Source: Frondihabitans sucicola (GTDB lineage Bacteria; Actinomycetota; Actinomycetes; Actinomycetales; Microbacteriaceae). Taken from it: a DNA stretch of 64,000 nucleotides. Under the pieces are notes generated by a model. That model saw only the letters and a list, made by a program, of their open reading frames with translations, was not told the DNA's origin and did not search any database. This document shows, in pieces, positions 50,154-58,841 of the stretch (within the stretch, counting starts at the first letter, position 1; each line of letters starts with the position of its first letter). Both the position numbers and the translations under genes were made by a program. The stretch covers positions 3,787,042 through 3,851,041 of the forward strand of contig NZ_AP027732.1 of assembly GCF_030296615.1 (NCBI RefSeq), in the 5' to 3' direction.

Positions 50154-50972
50154 TCAGCCGGGGATCTCGGCGCCGCTCATGCCCTGCACGAACCGGCGTT
50201 GCGCGACGAGGAACAGGATCACGACGGGCGCCGTGACGATGACCGCTCCGGCGGCCAGCGCGGGGTAGTCGAACCCGGTGTCGCCCTGCTGGAAGATCGC
50301 CAGCGCGAGAGGCGGGGTGATGGTCGAGGGACTCCTCGCGATGAGGAGGGGCCACATGTAGTCGTTCCAGTGTGTGAAGACGGAGAACACGCTGAAGGCC
50401 GCGATTCCGGGGCCGGCCATCGGGACGACCACGCGGCGGAGCGTCTGGAAATGCCCCAGCCCGTCGGTGCGGGCCGCTTCCAGGAGGCCGTCGGGGATCG
50501 ACATCATCTGCTGGCGCAGCAGGAAGATCCCGAACGCGCTCGTCATGAACGGCACCACCAGGCCGGGCAGGCTGTCGGCGAGGCCCGCGAGATTCACCCC
50601 GATGAAGAGCGGGATGAGCGTCACCTGCGTCGGCACCAGGAGGCAGCCGAGCACGACGCCGAGGGCGACGTTCCGACCGCGAAACGGCACCTTGGCCAGG
50701 ACGTACGCGGCGGGGACGCAGGTGACGAGCTGGAGTAGCACGATCGAGAGGGTGACGATGATCCCCGTCGCCACCGACTGACCGAGGTCCGCCTTCGTCC
50801 AGGCCCGGGCGAAATTGCCGAAGTCGAAGCTGGAGAGCCAGAACCGGCCGCTCGCGACGTCCGCGGCGGGAGCGAGCGACGTGCGGACCATCCAGACGAA
50901 CGGGAAGAGGGAGACGACCACGGCGACGGCGATCAGGATCCAGCGCGACGCGTGCAGAACACGGGCGTTCAT
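50154..50972 (-). CDS. sugar ABC importer permease (MalG type)
   Basis: A 272-residue CUT1 permease, six helices, EAA loop EAARTDGLGHFQTLRRVVVPM. Start ATG 50972 overlaps the stop of the partner permease (4 nt). A 59-nt gap separates it from the binding-protein gene. Frame intact. Confidence 0.94.
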   Translation of the reverse strand: MNARVLHASRWILIAVAVVVSLFPFVWMVRTSLAPAADVASGRFWLSSFDFGNFARAWTKADLGQSVATGIIVTLSIVLLQLVTCVPAAYVLAKVPFRGRNVALGVVLGCLLVPTQVTLIPLFIGVNLAGLADSLPGLVVPFMTSAFGIFLLRQQMMSIPDGLLEAARTDGLGHFQTLRRVVVPMAGPGIAAFSVFSVFTHWNDYMWPLLIARSPSTITPPLALAIFQQGDTGFDYPALAAGAVIVTAPVVILFLVAQRRFVQGMSGAEIPG

Positions 50973-51925
50973 CGCGCGCTCCCGGCCAGGACTCGGCGCT
51001 GGAGCAGACCGATGCCGACCAGCACGACGAGCAGGAGGAACGACAGCGCCGAGGCCGAACCGAGGTCGTAGTAGCTGAAGCCCAGCTTCCACGTCTCGGT
51101 GAGAATCGTCTCGCTGGACCCCTGCGGGCCGCCCTCGGTCATCACGTTGATGGTGTCGAACACCTGGACCGAGCCCAGGATCGTCACGACGCTGGCGAAC
51201 ACGACGGTCGGCTTCATGATCGGCAGGGTCAGTCGAGTGAGCTTGGCGAACCCGCGGATCCCCTCGGCGCGAGCGGCCTCGTTGATGGTGCCGGGCACCG
51301 TCGCGAAGCCGGCGAAGAAGATCATCATGGCGAAGGACGCCGCGCGCCAGACGCCCACCAGCGCCACCGTCACGAGCGAGGTGCTCGTGTCGCCGAGCCA
51401 GTTGACGCTGCCGACGCCCACGATGCCGAGCAGCTGATTCACGACGCCGCCCTGGAAAGCGAAGATGTAGTCGAAGACCACCGCCATGGCGACGAGGTTG
51501 GCGGTCAGCGGCAGGAACAGAGCGGTGCGGATCAGCGCCCGCCCCCGCGTCACGGACTCGGCCAGCAGCGCGAGACCCAGGCCGATCACGAGGCTGGGGA
51601 TGATCGTGATCACGGAGTAGAACACCGTGTTGCCGATGGCCTGCTGAACCGTCGGATCGGTCAGGACGCGCGAGAAGTTCGCGAAGCCGACGAAGCCCCA
51701 GGAGCCTCCCGCGAGCGGGATCGAGAAGAAGCTGCCGATCAGCGACAGCACGGCCGGTGCCACGACGAAGACGGTGATGCAGAGGCCGGCGGGCAGGAGG
51801 AACAGGATCGGCACGAGGGGCGAGCGACCCCGGTTCCGGCGACGGACGGTCCGAACCGGCGGCTCCCCGAGCGAGGGTGCGGCAGCCCGCGGCGGTGCCG
51901 ACAGCTCCGTCTCGGTGGCCGTCAC
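50969..51925 (-). CDS. sugar ABC importer permease (MalF type)
   Basis: A 318-residue CUT1 permease partner, six helices, with EAARAEGIRGFAKLTRLTLPI as its EAA motif. A 40-residue basic cytoplasmic N-terminus precedes helix 1. GTG start 51925 overlaps the stop of the metallophosphoesterase (GTGA), so translation of the importer is coupled to that enzyme, which implies a shared substrate. Confidence 0.93.
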   Translation of the reverse strand: MTATETELSAPPRAAAPSLGEPPVRTVRRRNRGRSPLVPILFLLPAGLCITVFVVAPAVLSLIGSFFSIPLAGGSWGFVGFANFSRVLTDPTVQQAIGNTVFYSVITIIPSLVIGLGLALLAESVTRGRALIRTALFLPLTANLVAMAVVFDYIFAFQGGVVNQLLGIVGVGSVNWLGDTSTSLVTVALVGVWRAASFAMMIFFAGFATVPGTINEAARAEGIRGFAKLTRLTLPIMKPTVVFASVVTILGSVQVFDTINVMTEGGPQGSSETILTETWKLGFSYYDLGSASALSFLLLVVLVGIGLLQRRVLAGSAR

Positions 51926-54138
51926 GAGACGACCCCCTGCAGTGTCGCGCTCGGGGAGCGCACGGCTCCCCGGCGACCGCCGACGAGAGCGCGATGACGT
52001 TGCCGTCGACGCCCACGGCGAGCAGCCGCTCGACGCCCCGGGAGTCCGTGGTGTGCAGCAGCCCGGCCGCGATCGACGACGCCAGCTGCGTCGTCCCGAG
52101 CTCGGCCCCCTCCAGGGAGAACCGCCGGATCACGCCGTCCAGGCCGGGCAGGACGAGGCTCGTCGCCGACGAGGCTCGGCGGTGCGATCACGGGGTGCGG
52201 CGTCTTGGTGTACGACGCCATCGGGAACGGGGCGTCGCCGGTGATGTCCGCGTTCCAGAGCGTCTCTCCCGTCGTCCTGTCCAGCATCCTGATGCCCCTG
52301 CCGGTGACGGTGACCACATAGCCGAGATCGGTGACGAGCGGCGTCGCGGGGCTGAAGCCGCCTTCGTGCGGCTGGACCCAGCGGGTGCGACCCGTGGCGC
52401 GGTCGACGACGGTGGTGTGGCCGTGGGCCGGCATCAGGACGGCGTCCGTCGCCGGATCGAAGGCGGCGGTTCCCATGATCAGCAGGCGCTTGAGCTCGAA
52501 GAACGTGTCGGTCGCCTGCGGCTCGCGTTCCCAGACCGACTCGCCGGTGCGAGCGTCGAGGCCGATCGGACTGGCGGGTGTCGGCCAGAAGCCCATCACC
52601 AGCAGCTCGTCGACGATCAGCGGTGCCGCGTGGTTGACGAGGTTGTGGTGCGGGCTGAGGTCGGTCCGACGCCAGATCACCTCGCCGGTCGCGACGTCGA
52701 CGGCGCGGAGGTCGGACTGGTCGCCGAGGTAGACCATGCCCGAGGCCACCGTCGGGGCGCCCCAGGCGAAACGGCGCAGCGGGTCGGACGACGGAAGACG
52801 CCAGACGACCTCGCCCGAGCGCGCATCGAGGGCGGTCAGGTCGCCCGAGACCTCGGCGGCGAGGACGACGTCGCCGGCCGGAGCGGGGGTCGTCTTGACG
52901 GCGCTGGAGGTCGGAGTGCGCCAGAGCAGCTCCCCGGTGGCCAGGTCGAACGCTTCGACGCTCCCGGCCGCTCGATCCTCGATCTGGCCGCCGGCGAAGA
53001 CGACGTCTCCCTGAACACTGACGCGCTGCCGATGACCGGCTCCGGCGAGCCCGGCCTGCCAGAGGACATGCTCGTCGGTCGACGTCCCCGTCGACGCGGC
53101 GAAGGTCGAACGACTCACGTCGGTGAGGGCGCTCGGGGCCGGCACCGACAGCAGCGTCTGCGTCTTCATCGTGATCCTGCTGCCGTCCCAGGTGACCCGC
53201 CGGAATGCCGGCGGCGAGTAGTCGAGGCTGGCGAAGAAGCTCGTCGGGCTGTTGACGTGCAGGGTTCCGTCGACCTCGACGACGCGGCTGGTGTGCCAGT
53301 GCCCGGAGAACGCCGCGACCGGCCGCCACGGCAGCTCGTCGACGATGGAGAAGTTGGGTTGGTCGTGGAAGAGCAGGATGTACGGACTCCCGACCTCGAG
53401 TCGGGCCAGGTCGGCTTTCACCCAGGCGTTCTGCGTCTCGTGGTCGAGACCGAGCTCGTGCGTGTGCCAGTCGAGGGCGACGACGTGCAGGCCCGCGACG
53501 TCGAAGCTGTACCAGCGCGGACCGAGGTAACGCTCGTAGAGCTCCGGGGTGCCCGTGTTGGTCAGGTAGTCGTTGCGGCTGACGAGGCTGCCGTGGTGAC
53601 CGTTCATGTGATCGTGGTTGCCGGGGATGACGTGCGTCGGCACCGGGCTCGACGCCAGCACCTCGACGTAGGCCTCGTACTCCTCGGCCAGGCCGTGGTC
53701 GACGAGATCACCGGTGATCATGATGCTCTGGGCTTCGGGGGCGAGCGCGTCCAGACGCGCGAGGAAGTCGGTGAGCTGCGCCGGCAGGCTGCCCTCGCGG
53801 TAGAGACCGAAGCCCTCGCCCTGACCGTCGAGGTAGCTCTGCACGGTCATGTGCGTGTCGGTGAGGTGCACGAACGTGTAGGGCAGCGACTGGGGCTCGG
53901 CGTCGAGGACGAAGACGATCTCGCCGTCGTCTTCGGGGGTGCGCTGCCACCACGGCGCCGCCGTGAAGCCGGTGGGACGGGTCAGGACGACGAAGGAGCC
54001 TTCGACGGCCTGGCGGAGGAGGGAGAACCGGCCGTCGTCGTCGGTGACCGTGTTCACGGCGCCGGTGGAGACGACGACGCGGGGCGCCGGGCTGCCGTCG
54101 CGGTACTCGACGCGACCGGTGAGGGTGTTTTCGGGCAT
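51922..54138 (-). pseudogene. metallophosphoesterase fused to PQQ-like propeller, two frameshifts
   Basis: Three parts: a carboxypeptidase-regulatory-like beta domain (about 1-85), a calcineurin-like phosphoesterase (about 86-300; metal ligands in LTDTHM, TGDLVDHG, PGNHDHMNG, LFHDQPN and FSGHWH) and a PQQ-like beta propeller (about 360-730; ALDARSGEVVWRLP and DLATGELLWRT repeats). No signal peptide, so it should be cytosolic although propellers of this type are usually exported. Breaks are near 52168, beside a short direct repeat, and near 51975 (four G; five fit). It overlaps the importer gene. Confidence 0.85.
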
Positions 54139-54167
54139 GGGAATCCTTAGGAAGGGTGCGGAGGGGG

Positions 54168-55073
54168 TCAGATGCGGTGCTCGATGAGCACGTCTTCGGT
54201 GAGGGCGAGGTGGGCGGTGCTCGTGGCACTGCGGCGGGAGACGCTGACGAAGAGGGCGTCGAGCACGGAGAGGTGCACGATCCTGGAGGCCATCGCCTCC
54301 ACGCGGTAGGCGGTCTCGGCGCTGCCGGCGACGACGCTGAGGTCGCTGAGCTCGGTGAGCGGCGAGCGGGAGAAGCTGGTCAGGGCGACGGTGGTCGCCC
54401 CGGCGGACTGGGCCGCGCGGGCCGTCGCCAAGGTCTCGAAGGTCGACCCGGTGTGGCTGATGGCGAAGAACACATCACCTGCGCCCATCATGCGCGCGGT
54501 GACGTGCTGCGTGTGGACGTCCGGGGCGAAGCTCGCGTCGATGCCCAGGGTGACCAGCCGGTAGGCGGTGTCGAGAGCGAGCGGCGCCGATGTGCCGACA
54601 GCGCCGAAGACGACGCGGCGGGCACCGATGAGGGCGTCGACGATGCGGTCGAGGGCTGCCGCGTCGAGGGTGCGCGACGCCTGCGACACGGCCCTGGCCG
54701 TCGCGTCCATGACCTTGTGCGCAACGTCGGACACGGTGTCGTCGGCTGTGATGTCGCCGAGAAGTCGCTGGTCGTTCGGGATGGACTCGCTCGCGAGCCG
54801 GATCTTGAGGTCTTGATAGCCGCGCAGTCCGACGCTGGCGCAGAGGCGCACGACGGTGGCCGGCGAGGTCTCGGCGAGGGCTGCCAGCTCGGAGACCGAG
54901 AGGTGGATCACGGCCATCGCATCGCGCAGGACGGCGTCGGCGACGCGCCGCTCGGCGGGCGAGAACGACGGCAGCGCGGCTCGGATCCGCTCCCGGATGC
55001 CGGTCGGAGCAGCGGGGGTGGACGACTCGGTCGATTCTGCCGGGACGAGCGTCGTTCCGGAACGATTTTTCAT
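54168..55073 (-). CDS. RpiR/MurR-family regulator
   Basis: A 301-residue RpiR-type regulator: N-terminal helix-turn-helix (about 30-105; SVSELAALAETSPATVVRLC) and a SIS sugar-phosphate-binding domain (about 130-270; VFGAVGTSAPLALDTAYRL, AISHTGSTFETLATA). SIS domains sense phosphosugars, so the inducer is probably a phosphorylated sugar or amino sugar. Start ATG 55073. It is the first gene of the operon and 29 nt upstream of the phosphoesterase, so it probably also regulates itself. Confidence 0.93.
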   Translation of the reverse strand: MKNRSGTTLVPAESTESSTPAAPTGIRERIRAALPSFSPAERRVADAVLRDAMAVIHLSVSELAALAETSPATVVRLCASVGLRGYQDLKIRLASESIPNDQRLLGDITADDTVSDVAHKVMDATARAVSQASRTLDAAALDRIVDALIGARRVVFGAVGTSAPLALDTAYRLVTLGIDASFAPDVHTQHVTARMMGAGDVFFAISHTGSTFETLATARAAQSAGATTVALTSFSRSPLTELSDLSVVAGSAETAYRVEAMASRIVHLSVLDALFVSVSRRSATSTAHLALTEDVLIEHRI

Positions 55074-55138
55074 CACGCGACAGACGCTAGGCAGCCATCG
55101 TGAACGGGGCGCCGCGCGAAGGTTAACGACGGATGTTG

Positions 55139-55165
55139 GTTTCATGACGAGCGAAATCCTGAAAC
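55139..55165 (-). promoter_or_regulatory. candidate RpiR operator
   Basis: GTTTCA (55139-55144) and TGAAAC (55160-55165) are inverted copies 15 bases apart, upstream of the RpiR gene in the divergent space. RpiR family sites are commonly TGAAA/TTTCA inverted repeats, so this fits, but it is short. Confidence 0.42.
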
Positions 55166-55232
55166 GAAATTCCAGGATCGCGACGGCTCGGGAGTGGTTT
55201 GCGATCCCGCTTTTTGCCGCCAGAATGAGGAC

Positions 55233-55532
55233 GTGACGAAGAAAATCGATACCGCCCTGAAAGATCTGACGAAGGCTCTCGAAAAGCACGCGCAGATCGT
55301 CGGGCTGAAGCCCGTTCCCCTCAAGAAGGCCGGGCGGGCGGCTGCGGAGCTCCGCAGCGCGGCTTCGGCCTACGCCAACATCGTCGAGGCCAAGACCGGC
55401 CAGACGAACCCCTTCATCGACTTCCTCGACCAGGCGACCATCGAGTCCCTGGTCCACGAGCGCGACGCGATCGCGAAGCGCAAGGCGGCGGAAGCCGACG
55501 GCATCGCGAAGGCCGACGCCGCCACCGAGTAG
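55233..55532 (+). CDS. small conserved hypothetical protein
   Basis: A 99-residue, helical, Lys/Ala-rich protein (ALKDLTKALEKHAQIVGLKP at the start, TGQTNPFIDFLDQATIESL later). GTG 55233 with GAGG seven bases upstream. It is a likely cytosolic helical bundle. Divergent from the RpiR operon, convergent with the next gene, ten bases apart. No family recognised. Confidence 0.72.
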   Translation: MTKKIDTALKDLTKALEKHAQIVGLKPVPLKKAGRAAAELRSAASAYANIVEAKTGQTNPFIDFLDQATIESLVHERDAIAKRKAAEADGIAKADAATE

Positions 55533-55542
55533 GGCGGATCGG

Positions 55543-55905
55543 CTACGGTCGCTCGTCGACCATAGCGACGAAGCGGCTCCCGATTCCGTCGACCTCGTGG
55601 CGGGCGAATCCCGCGGTCGGCTCGGGGACCTGCTCCGGCGAGTGGTAGTCGCACGACAGGTAGGTCCAGTCGGGCCACCACTTCTTCGGCCTGGCGTCTT
55701 CCGCGAAGCCGCAGACGACGCACTCGAGGTGCACCCACACCTTCTTCTTTCCGGTGCGATTGGCCCGCGACTGGATCAGCCACGCGGGTGGATCCTGCTC
55801 GATCGCCTCGAGCTCGTGCTCGGTCATCCGCGACGGGAGTCCGTGCCTGGTCGCCATCTCGAGGGGGATGTCGAGCCGGAGGGCGGCGTCTCGTCGTGTG
55901 AGCAT
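55543..55905 (-). CDS. small conserved hypothetical protein with Cys pair
   Basis: A 120-residue protein. The N-terminal half has a helix-turn-helix-like pattern (RRDAALRLDIPLEMATRHG) and EAIEQDPPAWLIQSRANR; the second half has LECVVCGFAED, then WWPDWTYLSCDYH, a possible Cys/His metal site. Only three Cys and a few His are available, so zinc binding is uncertain. Family not recognised. Confidence 0.7.
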   Translation of the reverse strand: MLTRRDAALRLDIPLEMATRHGLPSRMTEHELEAIEQDPPAWLIQSRANRTGKKKVWVHLECVVCGFAEDARPKKWWPDWTYLSCDYHSPEQVPEPTAGFARHEVDGIGSRFVAMVDERP

Positions 55906-55978
55906 CGAACCAGCCTACGGGCAGACGAGAAGCGCGGCGCCCCGAGGGGACGCCGCGCTCCGTCGTGATCCGGTGGTG

Positions 55979-57966
55979 CTACTTCAGTTTCGCGATGGCC
56001 TTGAAGAACGCCGCTCCGCTCGGGGTTCCGACGCCGGTCTCGTCGTCGTAGCCCTTCTTCGAGTGGATCGTCGACGACTGGGTGTCGATCGTCTGAAGCT
56101 GGTACTTCAGGCCGTCCGTCTTGTCGAGGCCGTTCACGAAGTCGGTCCGCACCTGGTACACCGGCGACTTCGCGCTGGGAGCGACGATGTCGTGGAGTGC
56201 CGGGGTCGCGGCCAGCTGGTAGTACAGCGGGTTGGCGAAACCGAACTTCTTGTGAGCCGACTGCTCGGCCACGGCGAGGACGCCCGCCATCAGGGGCGAC
56301 GAGAGGCTCGTGCCGCCGATGCGGTACTGGTCCCAGTAGGTGCCGTCCGGGAACTCCTGCGTCTGACCGACGACCATGCCGGTGTTGGGGTCACCCGCCA
56401 TGGAGATGTCGGGCAGCGTCCTCATCGGGTCGGCCGTGCCGTACGCCTTCGAGATGGAGTCGGGGACGATCCCGCGCTGGTACCACGGCTGAGCGAACAG
56501 CTGGCTGGTACCACCGGTTCCGCCCGAGCTGTAGACGCCGGGGAGCGGCGACCAGGTGTTGCCGCTGAGCTGCGAGTAGGCGTTCTGCCAGCCGTATTCG
56601 CCGAGCCACTGGTCCTTGTTGCCGATCTGGACGCTCGTTCCGCCCACGCCGGTCACCAGGGGAAGGTCGGCGGGGAACCCGAGGGTCTTCGCCGCGAGGT
56701 CGGTGCCGCCGGCGGTTGCGTCGCCGTTGTCACCGGTGGAGAAGTTCACCGTGATGCCCGTGAGAGCCGCCTCGGTCGAGTACTGCGTGTAGAAGTCGAT
56801 GTACGACTGGCCGAGGTCGGCGAGGTCGTCGACTCCGTCCGACCACGAGTTGGTGATGATGTCGCCATAGTGGTTGTCGATCGACGCCGCCCAGGCCTCG
56901 TCGAGACCGGTCACGCAGTCGGCACCGCCGACGTAGACGACCTTCGCGCCCGGAGCCATGGCGTGCACGGCTTCGACGTCGAGTGTCTCTTCGCCGTACC
57001 AGCCGGAAGCTCCGCACAGGTCGGTGTTCGAGTAGCCGCTCGACGAGGGCGTGATCTGGCTGAACTGGCCGTTCTTGAACTGCGGCTGCCCGTGAACCTT
57101 GCTGTACTTCTGGGCGTCCTGGAGGATCGTCGGCGACGCGTACGCGTCGGTGATGACCACGGTCACGCCCTTGCCGTCGATGCCCTTCTTGAGCTGCGAC
57201 GAGACGCCGTAGGCGCCCTGCAGCTGCTGGGGGCCGTAGCCGCAGACCGCGTAGGGCTGCTTCTTGCCGCCCACGGCCGGCTGAGCGGTGGCCGTCTTCT
57301 GGCCGTAGTAGGCCGAGCAGGGCTGGACGCCCGTGCGCGAACCGACACCCGGTCCGGGTTCGGTGTCGGCCGGCTTCTTGAGCGTGCTCGCCTGGTCGAG
57401 GCCGACGACGCCGTTGACGGCGCCGACGATCTCGGCGGACGTGCCCGAGGGCAGCGACAGGTCGGTCGTGTTGGTCTGCACGGTCTTGCCCTGGTACGAG
57501 TACTTGGCGAGCGTCGTGCTGAAGGTCTTCTCGACCTGCGCCGTGGTACCGGAGGCCTTGACGTACTGACCGCTCGGCAGCGTCTGCCCGACGGCGAAGC
57601 CCTGCGACTTCAGCCAGCCCTGGACGGCCTTGACGTCAGACGCGGCGGGAGCGTAGCTCGCATTGAACTGCTTGTTCGTGAGGAACTTGCCGTACGACGC
57701 GCTGGACGGGTCGGAGACGGCCTGGACCTGCGCCTGGGCTGCTGCGGCGTTGCGCAGGTTCAGCAGGATCCCGAAGCTCACCTTGGTCGTGGACGCCTGG
57801 TTCGCGACCTTCTTCGCATGGCCCAGCCAATGGGGGCGCTGTTGGGTAACACGTGGTGCGCGGGAGCGGCGTTGGCCGGCGCGGACAAGCCGGTGAGACC
57901 GGCTAGGGCCGCGGCCGCCACTCCGGCGACGATGATGGGACGGGATCGGGATGTAGAACCACGCAC
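55979..57966 (-). pseudogene. secreted sedolisin (S53) protease, one frameshift
   Basis: A secreted S53 serine-carboxyl peptidase. GTG 57966 with GGAGG upstream starts a signal peptide ending near ANAAPA. A break near 57822 (GGG where GGGG fits) leads into the pro-domain (YGKFLTNKQFNASYAP), then the mature domain: Glu and Asp in GEETLDVEAVH, Asp in NSWSDGVDD, nucleophile Ser in GGTSLSSPLMAG. Corrected length is 662. Unlike the first S53 gene in this window it is clearly exported. Probably degrades extracellular protein at low pH, as known for the family. Confidence 0.88.
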
Positions 57967-58322
57967 GTATGCCTCCGATAAGGACTGGGTGGGAATCCGC
58001 TATGAATTACGGTGGTCGTATCGGATCACCCCCGAACGAGGCACGTCAAGTCGGCATTTGTGCATGGCGCGCATTTTTTGCGCGGACTGGCAGCATCACG
58101 AAGGGATTCGGCGGCCTGATGACGATTCCGTGCGCGCCGTGGCAAATATCTTCACCTCGGTGACCCGTTTCGCCACCCGTCTCACCCATCCGCGGCGCGG
58201 CGACGCTCGCCTTGCCGGCTCCTCGCTGGTACGGCGGCTGCAGCGTGGCCCTCGGAGCGCCTCGGGCTTCGGGCTACCCCTGCCTGTCCGCCGTCCTAGA
58301 CCCGCGTGACTCCTTTGTCAGT
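57967..58322. other. intergenic stretch, nothing recognised
   Basis: About 356 bases upstream of the sedolisin. It holds the sedolisin promoter presumably, and a GCGC-flanked run of six T at 58073-58079. Base composition is visibly less G/C-rich than neighbours toward 58100-58340. ORFs in it lack start signals and codon bias. Confidence 0.5.
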
Positions 58323-58334
58323 ATGATATTCAAC

Positions 58335-58523
58335 ATGTTTGGAAACGAGATTCTTCTTGCAGGAGCTATCGGTGTACTGGTGGTCGTGGCGGTCGCCGCG
58401 GGCGTGATCATGAATGCGCGGCGGTTGATCATTCGCCGGAGGACGAAGTCGCAGACACCGGCAAGCAAAAGGCGTCCTGCAAATCGACCTTCTAGTCAGG
58501 GTGAATCGACCAACAGTTATTAA
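58335..58523 (+). CDS. possible small membrane protein
   Basis: A 62-residue ORF: one membrane helix (about residues 5-25, LLAGAIGVLVVVAVAAGV) followed by a very basic tail (RRLIIRRRTKSQ) and a polar end. ATG 58335 or 58323; neither has a clear ribosome binding site. Its codons are less G/C-biased than the rest of the window. May be real and acquired, or chance. Confidence 0.35.
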   Translation: MFGNEILLAGAIGVLVVVAVAAGVIMNARRLIIRRRTKSQTPASKRRPANRPSSQGESTNSY

Positions 58524-58841
58524 CCTTCGCAGTGCTACGTGCGCTAACGGTCTCGGATCGTGCAGTCTCCCCAATCCGAAAGGAATCGCCCGAGCGACTC
58601 AGAATTCCGGAGGCCCCGCGTGGGCCCGCCTGACCTACAAGGCGGTGGCAGGACCAGTACACGCCTCTGGCGAGTTCGGGATTCGCGTCAGCGGTACATC
58701 CGTCAGCGCGTACTAGCGCCTCGAAGCAGGATCACGACCGGCGATCTCCCGCGTGCTTCTGGGCCGGCGAGGGCGCGGCGCGGCGACACCGGGAACGCCG
58801 GCCGACACCGGACATCGCCGGTGTCGGCGGCGTTTGCGGTG
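58524..58841. other. intergenic stretch with 3'-end hairpin
   Basis: About 318 bases without a convincing gene. At 58794-58834, eight bases after the surface-protein stop, GCCGACACCGG pairs with CCGGTGTCGGC around ACATCG and the stem extends outward to 17 bp with one bulge: probably the 3' end of the alpha-glucoside operon. The rest shows nothing recognisable. Confidence 0.55.

Noticed and set aside
51877-54150. 757-codon plus-strand ORF
   Set aside because: Antisense to the phosphoesterase gene with low-complexity composition.
1363-57966. Programmed ribosomal frameshifting as explanation for broken genes
   Set aside because: Too many unrelated genes are affected, sites share only G/C runs, and no slippery heptamers or downstream structures recur.
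58501-58716. 71-codon plus-strand ORF
   Set aside because: No ribosome binding site, no codon bias, no domain, overlaps the end of the preceding small ORF.
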